Origin: Tilletia caries
Taxonomy: Eukaryota > Basidiomycota > Exobasidiomycetes > Tilletiales > Tilletiaceae
Direction: 5' to 3'
NCBI GenBank assembly: GCA_032718865.1
Contig: JALUTQ010000001.1
Span: 2,170,001-2,234,000, forward strand
Length of the DNA: 64,000 nucleotides
Shown here: piece by piece, positions 53,048 to 64,000 of the stretch
Position numbering within the stretch: position 1 is the stretch's first letter
Layout of the letters: each line of letters opens with the position of its first letter
Translations under genes and position numbers: made by a program
Notes under the pieces: model-generated
Told to the model about the DNA's origin: nothing
The model's database searches: none
Seen by the model: the letters and a program-made list of their open reading frames with translations, nothing else

Positions 53048-56000
53048 TTATAGAACACCGAGTTTCCTCTTCGACTGTATTTATGCACAAGTCACCACAA
53101 GATTTTGGTCAACAAGGCGAACAAAATACATGAGGCAACGAAGGCAGGGGAAAGTCAGATGTTACTTACGTGCTCATATACCACGTACGAGATCGACACG
53201 GCCGGGACAACTGCAAAGACAAAACGGCTTGTTCTCAGGACCAAGACGAAGAGGGAAGAAAAGGTCAACTGTAGGTCTCGTGCTCACCTTTCGCAAGCGT
53301 AGGGACCAAACCGCGATAGAACCCACCGACGCCCTCATTCCTGTATGTCTGCCGGACCGCGTCCTTAAACCCATCGTATCTGTACATAAACGGAGTCGAT
53401 GTGAGTGCAACTACGTCTTCCCTAAGTCTTGCGCTGGATCATGGCTTACCTCGTTGGATGCGCAGGCGTACCAGCCGCTTGTAATCTTGTGCGGATCAAG
53501 CTGAGGGCGAAAAGAGAGAGAAAAACAAGAAAACAATTCCAAGAAAAAGTCCTTCAGCATGCAAACGCACTGTCCACCGATGCATCAGCGCAAAAACAGG
53601 ACTCACTTGAGCGGGTACACCGTCGTGGCCCCCACACTCCCACTAATACTCCCAAACGCCAAAAGCGCCAACACACCCGGCTCCTCCTTCCCCGTATACT
53701 TGATATAGAACAGCTTGATGCCCTCAAACGCAGACATGTCGATCGCCGAATAGGGAAAGACGCCGATGAGGCCCGCGGTCAGGCCGCGGTAGTACAGCCG
53801 GATTCCGCCGTTGTTCCACATGTCCTTGGCGGTCTTGAGCAGGATCTTCTGGCTCTTGCCTGGTTCTTGGGAGGCCATTAGTCGGGTTTTGAGCGTCTCG
53901 ATGGGATAGATGGCTGGCAAGATTTTTTTGGGCAGGCTCACGGAATCTTAGCATACCACAGCCAGATAGGTAGCTAGAGTCAAGCGAACATTAACTCACC
54001 TAGTTGACTCGTAATACCACCGATACCTCCGCTTATAAATCGACTCGTTCCGCTGATATCTCTCGAATCTGATACACCATCGACATACTTCGCGAACGCA
54101 CGCTTCGACATCTCATACGACATGAACTTGATAGCCGACTCCTATATACGCTCATTCAAAGAAGAGGAGGGAGGGGTCAGTTCAAGTCCCTGTCGAAAAC
54201 TCTCTCTCTGTGTTCACGAAGAACTCGTTTCGACTGAAGGTGATCGCAATAAACTCACCGGAAAGATCTTGACCACATTCAACCCATTCCCGACCCAGAA
54301 CGCCTTAACCCCACCTCCATCCCGATACAACGTCACAATAGCCTGCCCCAACAGCCCAGCCCCCTTATTCGCCGCAACCCCACCAACAGCAGCCGCCTGC
54401 CCCACAGCAGCAGTAACCCCCCCACTCGCCGCACCCAAAACCCCGCCACCAGCAGCCCTCGTACCCGCCGCCGCAGCATGCGCAACAGCCTGTACCCCAC
54501 TCGCAACATCGCCCGTCCCCGTCTGCTTCGCGGACGTTATGAGGTACACCTTCAATCGGTCAAAGGGCGCCGTCGCCGTTCGGGACACCGCACCCGCGAT
54601 GCCGCCGGCGAGGAGGAACTTGACCGCGATCTCGGGATGCAGCGCGTCGCTGTCGTCCTCTTCTTCGTCTTCTTCTTCTTCTTCTCCTTCCTGGGCTGGT
54701 GAGTGGGCGTGGGCTGCGCTGCTGGAAGCAGAGGAGGAGGCGCCGCTGGTTGATTCGATGTGGTCGTCTCCTTCGGACGAATGGCCGGCGCCGTGGTGGT
54801 GCTGGGGGTGCGAAGTGTGTGCCTGCGAACGAGAACTCTTGCTATCGCTTGTCGGAATCTGAGCTTGGACAGCCGTCGCCGTGACCGCTGCGGCTGTCGC
54901 CGCTCCGGACGAGGAAGGAGCGGGGGCGATCGAGCTCGAACTCGAGCTTCCCTTCATCTTCTCTTCGCCGGCAAGGCTGACATCCCCATCAAAGTTGACC
55001 ACGGCCGCACCACGTTTGGTTCGACCCCATCCCCGTCCGAGTTCCTCGAAGACTCCACCCTCCACAAAGAGACCAAACGCTTTTCTCACTTGGTAGAAAC
55101 GGAAGATCTGCAGGTGTACTGCGCGTCAGCAAAAGCTCCAAATCACGCAGGCCGTGGTGGTAGCTTACCTCTGGCATGGTTGCTTTTCTGGGCAGAAGGA
55201 GCAGATAGTCGCGGAACTCGGGGAACGTGACATACAGGCTTCCCTCCGACGGGCCCGACACGGGTGGGGAAGGGTAATACCGCGCCGACGCCAGACAGGC
55301 TGTGAAGTCTTCGAGAGGCGCCGACCCCAAATCGATGCCGGCGCGCTCGAGGGCGGCGCGAATCTCGCCAATGTCGACGATCCCGTCGCCATTCTTGTCA
55401 ATGTCTTGAAAGATGGTGTAGAGTTCTGAGGGGGGAATAAAACGGCGCGCATGTGAGTCCCAAGGCATTCAGATTCAAGATGGAAAGAACGAGAGAAGGA
55501 GGAAAAAAAAAACTCACCACGCTCCTTCTCCTCAGCATACTTCAAAAACCCCTCCCACTCTATCCTCCGCTGCCTCAACCCCTCCACCTCCTCCCGTTCC
55601 ACCTTCTCCCTCTCCTCCAACTCCCGCACCTCCTCAGCGGACGCCCCGCCCAGTCTGGCCTCCTCGCTCTGACTGGTAGCAGCAGCGTCTTCGAGATGGT
55701 CTAGACTGACGGCGGTGAGGCCCCAGACGCCGGAACCTACCCAGCCGGCTTCGCCGTCACGGCTTGCGTCGGCGGCGCGCTCGCGACCAGAGAGGGGAGA
55801 AGCGGAGCTCGAAGATGGAGCCGGGGTAGAAGAGGAGGGAGACGAGGAGGACGAGGAAGATTCGACTTTAGCAACTTCCTTCCGGACCTGCGTCGCGCGT
55901 TTCCGTTCGCTACTGTCGTCCACATCGTGCGAGCGCTTGCACTTCGCAAGTAGCTCAGTCGCATACGACGGCTGTGGTAACTCCGACGCGGCCAGTTCAG

Positions 56001-56550
56001 GTCCTTGCGACGTTTTCCCACTCGACGGCGCCGCGGCCGCGGAAGAAGCAGCAGCAGCTGCCCCGCCCGCGCTCGAATGGGACGACTTCCCCGTCAAATC
56101 CGACGATACACACATCCCGCCCTTCTCCTCCACCTTAACACCCGCGCCCATCCGAGCCCGAATCGAACTCTTCGTCCAAGCGTCCTTCGCGCGTCCATTA
56201 GCCAACGCAGATTCCCCGCTCTTATCGAGCAATTTATCGAAGAGCCCACGGAGACGGATGAGGCGCGCCTGTGGGGGCTCGTGGCGGCGGAACTCTTCGT
56301 AGCTCGGTCTCCACACTGGCGGCGGGGGCGATGAGGAGGAGGAGGGGCTGCGGGCGGAAGGTGGGGAAGCTTCGGAGGTGCTGGTCCCACTTCCGAAGGG
56401 CCATAGATAGGAAGACAGGTTGCTCGTCCACGTGCTCGGTTCTGAGGATGTTGAGGCCGAGTTGGATTCCCGGGGCGCGGGCGCGGACGATTGCGCGTCG
56501 GTCTGTGCCTGCGGCTGCGCTTCCGATGCTGAGGTCTGGGTGGAAGACAT
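53048..56550 (-). CDS. SAL1: Calcium-regulated mitochondrial carrier (SAL1/SCaMC, ATP-Mg/Pi type)
   Basis: Nine exons: 56550-55518, 55425-55169, 55107-54259, 54141-54000, 53913-53607, 53500-53450, 53379-53288, 53210-53170 and 53074-53048; 932 aa. Located in the inner mitochondrial membrane, it exchanges ATP-Mg for phosphate under Ca control. A canonical EF-hand loop (D354-K-N-G-D-G-I-V-D-I-G-E365) lies in exon 2. It is followed by the family linker TFPEFRDYLLLLPRKATMPE and IFRFYQVRKAF. The three carrier repeats have PFDRLK, PIETLKTR and PLNLIRTR signatures, the last rebuilt across a splice site. The C-terminus is YEHSKRKLGVL. Unusual are a 344-residue Ser/Glu-rich N-terminus, in place of three further EF-hands, and two low-complexity inserts: one before repeat 1 and one of ~65 Ala/Gly/Val residues inside repeat 1. 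Confidence 0.9.
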
Positions 56551-57282
56551 CTTGGCGGTGACCGTGTTTAAGTAGTGAACGTTGACCCGTGGGGAGATAT
56601 GCGGCGTGCGCGTCCGTGTTAAGTATATATGCCCGTCTGGCTTGCCTTGGGCCGCGAGCTATGAGCTGTGAGCTGGGGAAGAGGAGGATGAGGGTGGGAC
56701 GTGCGTGCGTGTCTGGCAGAAGAAAAACAAAGGCAATCTCGTCAGTGAGCAAGAAGAACGTGTCTCTGGATCCCATCGATACTCACCTCGTGTTTCCTTG
56801 TTCTTCCTGCTCCAACTTAGTCCGTCGTGCGCGTGTCTTCCCTTCGTCGCAGCAGACGCGTGAATATGTAAGATGGAACTCCTGCGTGCGTGTCTAGCGT
56901 CTAGCGCTCCGAGTAGGGCAAGGTCAGCAGCGAGCGGTGAGCGCGTGTGTGTGCGCGTCGGGAAGGAGCCAGCAACATGCGAGGTGCAAGGGCCAAGTCA
57001 GTGTGAGGAGTTTTAAAGGCAGGACTGAGGAGGCACGAGGCACGGGCACCACTAGATAACTCCGAATTGTAAGCAGCCTCTTCCTACGGCCGAGTAAAGC
57101 AGCCATCTTCTCTTCCACTCAGCCACTCAGTCGACAAAGGGAGACGCACACAGATGGACTCTTGATTCCAGAGAGAGACAAGCTTAGGACTGGGGGTCTA
57201 CAACGGCCATCAGGAATGAATCGCACAACGTCAAGGGGAAGAGGAAGGGTCGGAAAGCGGCGGGCGTCGGGGGCGAACACGC
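56551..57282. other. Promoter of the carrier gene and 3' flank of alpha-tubulin
   Basis: No supported gene. A TATATA element on the - strand at about 56621-56629 lies ~70 bases upstream of the carrier ATG. Confidence 0.5.
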
Positions 57283-58970
57283 TTAGTACTCGTCAGCGAC
57301 CTCCTGGTCCTCGTCGGGAGAGTCACGGCCAACCTCGGCGTCTGATTCAAATTGAGATTGATAATGCAGGGGAAAAAAAAAAAGGTCAGAACACTTCCCA
57401 GACTAAAAAAGAGCGAAAAGAGGAAACACTCACAGTCACGCTCAAGCGCAGCCAAGTCCTCACGAGCCTCAGAGAACTCGCCCTCCTCCATACCCTCACC
57501 AACGTACCAGTGCACGAACGCACGCTTCGAGTACAGCAGATCAAACTTGCGGTCAAGACGCTCCCAAGCAGCACCAATGGCAGTGGTGTTGGCGAGCATG
57601 CAGAGCGAGCGGGACACCTTGGCGAGGTCGCCACCGGGGATGTAGCTCGGGGGCTCGTTGCAGATGCCCAGCTTGAAACCGGTGGGGCACCAGTCGACGA
57701 ACTGGATGGTGCGCTTCGTCTTGATGGCTGCAACCGCAGCGTTGGCGTCCTTGGGCACGACGTCACCACGGTACAACAGGCAGCACGCCATGAACTTGCC
57801 GTCACGGGGGTCGCACTTGACCATCTGGTTGCCAACGGTGAAGGAGGCGTTGGTCATGTCGGCAACCGTGTTCTGCTCGTGGGTGACCGACTTGGCGGAC
57901 ATGATGGGAGCGTAGGTGGCGAGCGGGAAGTGGATGCGGGGGTAAGGAACCAAGTTCGTCTGGAACTCGTTCAAGTCGACGTTGAGCGAGCCAGAGAAAC
58001 GGAGGGAGGCAGTGACCGAGGACACAACCTGGGCAATGAGCCGGTTCAGGTTGGCGAACGAGGGGCTGGAGATGCCGAGCTTCTTCTGGCAGATGTCGTA
58101 GATGGCCTCGTTGTCGACCATGAAGGAGCAGTCCGAGGACTCGAGCGTGGTGTGGGTGGTCAACACCGCGTTGTAAGGCTCAACAACCGAGGAGCTGACC
58201 TGGGGGGCCGGGTACACGCTGAACTCGAGCTTGGCCTTCTTGCCGTAGTCCTGCTGGAGACGCTCGAGCAGGAGCGAACCGAAACCGGAACCCGTTCCAC
58301 CGCCGAAGGAGTGGAAGACGAAGAAGCCCTGGAGACCGGTGCAGGCCTCCGACAGACGACGGACCTTGTCCATGGTCTGGTCGATGAGCTCCTTGCCGAC
58401 GGTGTAGTGGCCACGGGCGTAGTTGTTCGCGGCGTCCTCCTTGCCGGTGACGAGGGTCTCCGGGTGGAAGAGCTGGCGGTAAGGACCGGTCTTGATCTCG
58501 TCGATCACGTTGGGCTCGAGGTCGACGTAGATGGAGCGGGGGACGTACTTCTTGGAGCCGGTCTCGCTGAAGAAGGTGGAGAAACCGTCGTCGGAAATAC
58601 CGTCCTCGGCGATGATGCGGCCGTCGTGGGACAGGCCGTGCTCGTTCAGGTAGAGCTCCCAGCAGGCGTTACCTGGAAGTAGGAAGTGATCGGATTGAGA
58701 GTGAGCAAGGTGTGGGTGTGCGCGGGTGTGGCTACATGCGGTCACTCACCGATCTGTCAAGGCGCAGTGGCAGAGAGGTGGACACGGAAGAATGAAGTCA
58801 GTACGCTTACCATCGCAACACCTGATCGGAAGCGGTAAACTGTGCATACCTGGGCACCGGCCTGTGAGAGAGAAGAGAAAGAAGGAGAAGATCAGGACGA
58901 GCTCGACGACTAAGTATGAGAAGTTAAGAAGACGCACCTGGCCGACGTGGAGAGAGAGAACCTCACGCAT
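57283..58970 (-). CDS. TUB1: Alpha-tubulin with 12-nt and 4-nt exons
   Basis: Five exons: 58970-58938, 58861-58850 (12 nt), 58753-58750 (4 nt), 58672-57434 and 57341-57283; 448 aa, the normal family length. The N-terminus [24 protein letters not shown] is canonical only when both tiny exons are included. Skipping the 4-nt exon shifts the frame. Alpha-tubulin features are the GTP-binding [10 protein letters not shown], the alpha-specific insert region [36 protein letters not shown], and the acidic tail [12 protein letters not shown] ending in tyrosine. All introns are 76-96 nt with GT-AG ends. Early clustered introns are common in fungal tubulin genes, but a 4-nt exon is exceptional. Confidence 0.95.
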
Positions 58971-59784
58971 GGTTGAGTGTTTTAAGAGAGAGAGAGGTGA
59001 GGATGGGTTGTAAGCTGGAGAGGGAATTCACTCGAAGCAACGTGAGTGATTGGGGATCGGTGGTGGTGGAAGGTGCGCAGGTTGGGCAGGTGGGTGCGCG
59101 CCGCTTCGTCTCCTCAGTGAGTCCTCTGACGGAGTCTCACTCTCACTCAGTGCGGAGTCTCGGCTTCACTCGGCCGAGAGCGCGACCTTCCCTCAACTCG
59201 CCCGACGCCCAGCTTGCATCGATTCAATTCAAGCACGACCTCGACAGGTCACAAACTCACAACTCACAGGCTGACCATCATCTGACCTTTCGCAACGGCG
59301 GTCATCAGGGTGGAGCGACTTCGGGTCATGGTGGCCAGGGTGCTGGCAAGTGAGGCGATGAGTCGAGACGAACGAGGTTAGCATGGTCGTGGCTCTATCT
59401 ATCATACTTTTTCTGTGTATCCCTCAACCAGTTCCTCAGGCCTCAGGATGCGACGATGCGAGCCCTCAAACGAGATGTGGATTGTGGACCTCTCCTTCAG
59501 CCCGGCGTGGTCCCTCCCTGATGTCTTCGTTCTCCTCTGCCGTCTCCCCTTCCTGACCTGTTTCTCGTTCAAGCTCACCCTTTCTCGTCTTTCCGTCCCA
59601 TCTTTTGTTACGAGTGCCCGCGCTATGTATCCCAGTGTCAATCATTGAAAGCGCTTTTCTGCCCCTCTCTCATGCACTGGCTGCCTCTCTGAACACGAGT
59701 CTGACAAACTGATGATATTCCCAGCCGAGAACTGGATAGAACCAATGGTATACGCACACCAATCGGAAAGGGAGAGGGAGGTGC
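58971..59784. other. Alpha-tubulin promoter and 3' flank of alpha/beta hydrolase B
   Basis: No supported gene. Several CTCACTCTCACTC-type pyrimidine stretches are present near 59120-59150. Confidence 0.5.
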
Positions 59785-61013
59785 TCACGCCTGCACCCCA
59801 CTCCTCTCCATCCCAGCCCGAATCGTCTCCTCAATCAACGCATTCAACTCCTCCGTCCGCTGCATCGGCAACGCATGACCCGTCTCCTTCATCTGCACCA
59901 ACCGCGCCTTCGGCATATTCTTCGCCAAATGCACCGAGTTCCCCGGGTTCACCAGATGGTCCACGTCGCCCGTCACGATCGAAATCGCAGGGATGCCGAT
60001 GTTGATCTTCGCCAGTTGGCCGTTCGTCACCCGGTGGGAGACCACGGCGGCGATTTGGCTCAGGATGCCTTGTGGGGGTGCGCGACGGCTGAATTGGAAG
60101 CGCCAGGCGAAGACGGCGAAGAGGACTTCGCGCCGCGTTCGGCCTTGTGGGTCGTCTGGGTTTACTTCTGACAGCCAGCTGTCGGGGAAGAGCAGCTCAA
60201 GAACGTTGTTTATCCGCGATTTCTCGTCACCTATGCCGAACATGGCCGTTCCGACGACTTGCGCGATCACACTGATGCCGCGGATCTGTGGGAAAAAGGG
60301 GAGGGTAGCGCGCTCGCTCGGGTCAGCATAGACAAACGAGACCCATGTCCAAAGGAGTGAGATAAACATACCGGAGGCAGACCGACCGCAAGCGCCTTCT
60401 CGCCAATCCCCTGTCCGCTCGTCGTAGAAACCAGCGTGATACTGCCCCAAAGCTCCGGCGCAATCTTCGCCAATTCAAGCGTGATCATCCCACCCATGCT
60501 GACGCCGACCAGATGAACCGCCCTCGGCTTCTCAGTCCACTTGAGCTCCTTGAGCAGACTCAGCAGATCATGTCCCATGTCCGAGGTGCGATACCGCCCC
60601 GAGGGGACCTCGCTGCACCCATACCCGCGGTTATCATACACCAGCGTCGAGTACTTCTCCGTATTTCCGTTTTTAGGGTTCGAGAAGTGGTCAATCTGGG
60701 GCAGCCAGCCGGCACAGGAGTTCGCAAGGCCCATGATGAACACAATCTTGATGGGTCCCGTTCCGTGGACCTCGTAGTAGATCCCAAAGGGCTCCTTCTT
60801 GAGCGTCTTTCCCGAGATGTCCGGTTGGACGACGTGCCGATCCCCGCCGGCGGTCCGGGTGGCCGGGTTGAAGACGGAGGGGAAGCCGTTGGGCTTGGAG
60901 CCGACGCCGTCGGTGTTGAGGAGGTCGTCTGGTGCGCCGATGTAGGCTGCGCCGATGGGGAGCAGGGCGGCCGTGGCGGCTGCGTCCTTCTGAACGGGGG
61001 TTGAAGACGACAT
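59785..61013 (-). CDS. Alpha/beta hydrolase, copy B
   Basis: Two exons, 61013-60372 and 60285-59785; 380 aa. It has the same fold and motif set as copy A (31970-33244). These are VFIMGLANSCAGWLPQIDHF, VYDNRGYGCSEVP, nucleophile elbow GVSMGGM, SITLVSTTSGQ, acid GDVDHLVNPGN and catalytic His in KETGHALPMQRTEE. The single intron falls after the same Pro-Pro as in copy A, before FRGIS or IRGIS. The insert of copy A near residue 40 is replaced here by a short Gly/Asn/Pro segment. The substrate is unknown. The ATG at 61013 gives an N-terminus parallel to copy A (DAAATAALLPIGAAY). An upstream in-frame codon near 61040 is less likely. It is divergent from riboflavin kinase over ~620 bases. Confidence 0.9.
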
Positions 61014-61632
61014 GTATACCAGTATTCTGGAGACCAACACGCGGGGAGGGTGGAGAGAGCTTCAGCGGTGGTGGGCGAGACGGAGGCAAGTGAGCAAGAC
61101 TTACCCTTTGGTTATATGTACAGGCTATGCTATATCTATCTGGGTATGTGCGACAGGGTGATGGTCCTGAAGATGAGCTCGGGCAGCGCGGACACAAGAG
61201 TGGTGAGAAATGCCAACCGTGATGAGCGAGCGACATTCCGGCTCGAGCTGAGACGGTGGGACCTCGCAATCCTTGATCCTTGAAGCGATCCAGCATGACG
61301 TTGGTGTTCCAGCTTCTCATGCTCCAATTTGAGACGGAGACGTGAGCAGACCATTAGCCGGCCTGGCCGCAGCCCGACTAGGGGCAGGGACGCCTGCGGA
61401 GTGCGGAGTGCAGTGGCCAGTGATGATATGATTGAGTGAGGAGCGGCAGATACATGTCCCATTGCTACTGCTGCGCTCTCGCCCAGCTGTGGCTGTTACG
61501 ATCAGTGATGACTCTGCGGCGAGGCGAGGCGAGCCGAGGTCGAAGCCGCCGAGCATGAGGATGAGGAAAGGCTGGCGCACGACGTCCACCACCGAACAGA
61601 AAGCGCACAACGAGGTGTGAAACTCTCCAACG
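61014..61632. other. Divergent promoter between alpha/beta hydrolase B and riboflavin kinase
   Basis: No supported gene. A GGCGAGGCGAGGCGAGCCGAGG run lies at about 61518-61535. Confidence 0.5.
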
Positions 61633-62474
61633 ATGTCATCCGACGCCTCCTCCTCCTCCTCCTCCTCAGGCCTAACCCGCCCTCCCCGCCCCACCCTCTG
61701 CGGCCCCCCAACAGGCCCCACCCCACCCTACCCACTCTACCTCGAAGGCACAATCCAACGCGGCTTCGGCCGCGGCGGCAAAGAACTCGGCTGTCCCACT
61801 GCGAACTTACCCTCGACTGTCTTCCTTGACGCGTCTACGGGCCGGACGCGCGAGGGGCTTGATTCGACGGGGGTGTATTTTGGGTATGCGAGGGTGTATG
61901 GTCCTTCGTATGTGCCTCCTTCGAAGCAGAAGGAGGGCGTGGAGGGGGATGGGGATGGGAAGGATGTGAATGCGTCGGAGTTACCCCCGGCGCCGAGCGA
62001 GTTGGGGGAGGAGGAGAGCGCGGTCCTGCCGCAGGTCATGAGTGTCGGCTACAACCCTTTCTACAAGAACACCACGAAGACAGCGGTGAGTTTTTGCCTT
62101 GTCCCTCCCTCTCTCTCTCTCTCTGGGGGGAGTGTGCTTGCTGACGGAACTACTTTGGGGCATGGGGGCGTCCGAAGGAGGTCCACATCATGCATCCCTT
62201 CAAACACGACTTCTACGGGAACTACATGAAGGTCGTCATCCTCGGCTACATCAGACCGGAGCTCAACTATGTCTCCAAAGGTCAGTCAGTCCCCACTCCT
62301 CCCCCCCGGCCTTCTCGCTCTCCCCCTGACCAATCTTTCTCAATTATTTTCCTCCTGCGCGATTTCGCAGAGGCCCTCATCGAGGACATCGAGACAGATA
62401 AGCGCGTAGGACTGGCCTCGTTGGAAAGGCCAGCGTATCAAGCATACAGGGACGACCCGTTCTTCAAGTCCTAA
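61633..62474 (+). CDS. FMN1: Riboflavin kinase (FMN1)
   Basis: Three exons: 61633-62085, 62178-62280 and 62371-62474; 219 aa. It phosphorylates riboflavin to FMN with ATP. The family core is present: PYPLYLEGTIQRGFGRGGKE, the metal/nucleotide block GCPTANLP (the conserved PTAN motif), GVYFGYARV, VMSVGYNPFYKN, and EVHIMHPFKHDFYGNYM with the catalytic acidic residue in the EVHI region. VVILGYIRPELNY and ALIEDIETDKRVGLASL follow. A Glu/Pro/Asp-rich insert of ~40 residues separates GPSYV from LPQVMSVGY. This is longer than in yeast and probably a loop. It is convergent with the endopolyphosphatase, whose stop lies 195 bases away. Confidence 0.94.
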
Positions 62475-62668
62475 GGAGCCTCCCATCGACAACCCCCCTT
62501 AAGGAAATAGAGAACCATAGATTGGTATAGCATTGATCAGTCTATAAAGCGATGAAGAGGTTTACGATCCCAGACGATGGTCGAACCGCGTGTAAAAGAA
62601 GACAGAGAGAGAAAACAAGGAAGCAAGTAATGCAAGCTGTCCGATCCGGAACTGAAAGCGAACCCCCT

Positions 62669-64000
62669 TCACCGCCCAGCCAACCCCTGATACATCCGCC
62701 CAGTAAACCGCTTCCACAACACCCCATCCGTAGCCAACCTCCTCGCAAACTCCATCATCGGCTCAACAGTCAACGACGCCATCCCATACTCCGTCAAATG
62801 CTTCACCTCCTTCGGCAACCGCAGCTTGTGCGTCCCCGCTCGGGAGGGTGGCAAGGCGGCGTCGCTGGAGGAGGAGGAGGTTGGTGGGGCTGAGCATGTC
62901 GTCGGGATGGCGCTGGAAGAAGAGAATCTCCAGGTGAGAGCCCGGGCGAAGGCACAGCGCATCCTCTGCCCCCAGTCCAGGTCGTCCGCGACGGGAGCAG
63001 CCGCCGCCGCCGATCCTTCCTCACCGTCCTCCGCGCTGACGTAGTGCGGCGGCGACACGCCCGCGCGTTCCAATAGCCGATCCAACAAGGCCTTCGGAAC
63101 CGGTATATGCCCGTCCGTCGCCTGCCTGTATGACCTCTTCCCCTCCTCCTCCTCCTCCAAATAAGCCCGCCACAGCGTCTCAGGCTCGTACGTCACATAC
63201 TCCAGCTCATACTCCAGCTTCAGCTCCTCCTCCTCCTTCTTCCCCTTCTCACGTGAAGAGAAGACATCATCATCATCATCATCCTGCTGATGCTCATCCC
63301 CATGTCTCCGCTCCCACTCCGCATTCGCCCGGTCCAGATCAAGCACCCACTGGCTATACCCGAGCATGCTCAGGTACGTGTTCGTCCGCGCAGGAGAGTC
63401 CGGCGAGGCGTGCCGCGGCAGCTTTTTCTTGCGGTGTTTCTTGCGCTTGTGCTTGCGATGTCTTCTGCGATGGGAGCGGCTTGTCGGGAATATGACGCGT
63501 TGGTCATCGTCACCGTCGTCGTCATCGTCATCGCCAAAGCTGCCGCTCGACACGTCCTGCAGTCCAGCATCCTTCGCCTCCGAGAGATCGAAAAAGGAGC
63601 GTTTCGCACTGCGCGTGTTGTTATACGTGTAAACGCGAATCGTAGGTAGGAACGTCGGCACGATCGAAGGCGTGGCAAAGAAGGTATGGTAGTAATCCAG
63701 ATTCGTCCGTTTCCGTCCGGGAAGGGTGGCATAATCGTTTTGCAGGTCGTCAGCGAGGGAAGAGATGTGGATCGAGGTGTCCGAGGTCGTTGTATTGTCT
63801 CCAGTTGGATCGTCCATAACGGCCTCCTCGTCCTCTTGGACGAAGAAGCTGGAAAAAGCCAGAGAGATGGATATCAGTCAATCCGGCTTCGCGTGGCGCA
63901 GAAAAAGAGAGACGAAAGAATACGTACGCATCGACATTCATGTGTCCATAATGCTGTCCTACGACGGTGTCTTGATACCGAAGCACGATGTCGGTGTAGC
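62669..64000 (-). CDS. PPN1: Endopolyphosphatase (PPN1-like), 3' part only
   Basis: The exon 63848-62669 and part of the preceding exon (63928 to the window edge) are present. The gene starts beyond 64000. The partial exon reads RYQDTVVGQHYGHMNVDA. This contains the GH-x-N-x-D end of the metallophosphatase core, in which His contributes to the metal site. The last exon has the family segment TPSIVPTFLPTIRVYTYN, the YLSMLGYSQWVLDLD region and a late EYVTYEPETLW block. The enzyme cleaves long-chain polyphosphate inside the vacuole. This copy has a large basic and acidic insert (KRKKHRKKKLPRHA and poly-Asp runs). The upstream catalytic domain and any transmembrane anchor are outside the window. 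Confidence 0.85.

Noticed and set aside
53724..53954. - strand frame near the carrier reading through an intron
   Set aside because: Out of frame with the carrier repeat PIETLKTR. The spliced model closes through all nine exons.
57162..58682. 506-aa open frame on + opposite alpha-tubulin
   Set aside because: Antisense shadow of the strongly biased codons of the tubulin gene. No domain is recognised.

Overview
The window is nuclear DNA from a filamentous or yeast-like fungus, most likely a basidiomycete. The evidence is high GC, dense genes on both strands, many short introns (about 50-110 nt) with GTNNGN donors, CTNAC-type branch points and YAG acceptors, and several micro-exons. No lower rank is justified from sequence alone. 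Exon structures below were worked out by hand. Each multi-exon model closes in frame, and its junction-spanning protein was checked against the family.

Region 1 (1-9.4 kb) is gene-poor and lineage-specific. It holds a secreted Lys/His/Gly/Ala-rich repeat protein (835-1611) and a frameshifted paralogue of it (5740-6486). It also holds a decayed locus sharing a ~180-bp Ala/Gln-coding segment (2830-3012), a five-exon small secreted cysteine-rich protein (4066-4909), and two small Cys-containing genes (6910-7257 and 7978-8499).

Region 2 (9.4-29.4 kb) is housekeeping: a 2,024-aa CAMK-like kinase, a 1-Cys peroxiredoxin divergent from XPA/RAD14, a tRNA-Cys, an ENA/ACU-type P-type cation ATPase divergent from endonuclease V, and an acyl-CoA oxidase.

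Region 3 (29.4-41.2 kb) mixes genes and repeats. A ~1.27-kb structure carries two facing arrays of a ~22-bp motif (30.06-31.33 kb). It is followed by an alpha/beta hydrolase (copy A), an SDH4-like subunit with two consecutive micro-exons, a voltage-sensor-like membrane protein and a START-like protein. Next comes a 1.72-kb non-autonomous DNA transposon (38951-40671) with 65-bp perfect terminal inverted repeats and a 6-bp target duplication. It appears to interrupt an open reading frame.

Region 4 (41.2-64 kb) holds a 13-exon secreted PhoD phosphatase, a forkhead factor divergent from ALG11, an unrecognised basic protein, a Ca-regulated mitochondrial carrier (SAL1/SCaMC-like) and alpha-tubulin with a 4-nt exon. 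It ends with alpha/beta hydrolase copy B divergent from riboflavin kinase, and the 3' part of an endopolyphosphatase running off the window.

The genes do not form one pathway. The most unusual signals are the intact-looking transposon in an ORF, the facing 22-bp arrays, and the extremely short exons in alpha-tubulin and SDH4.
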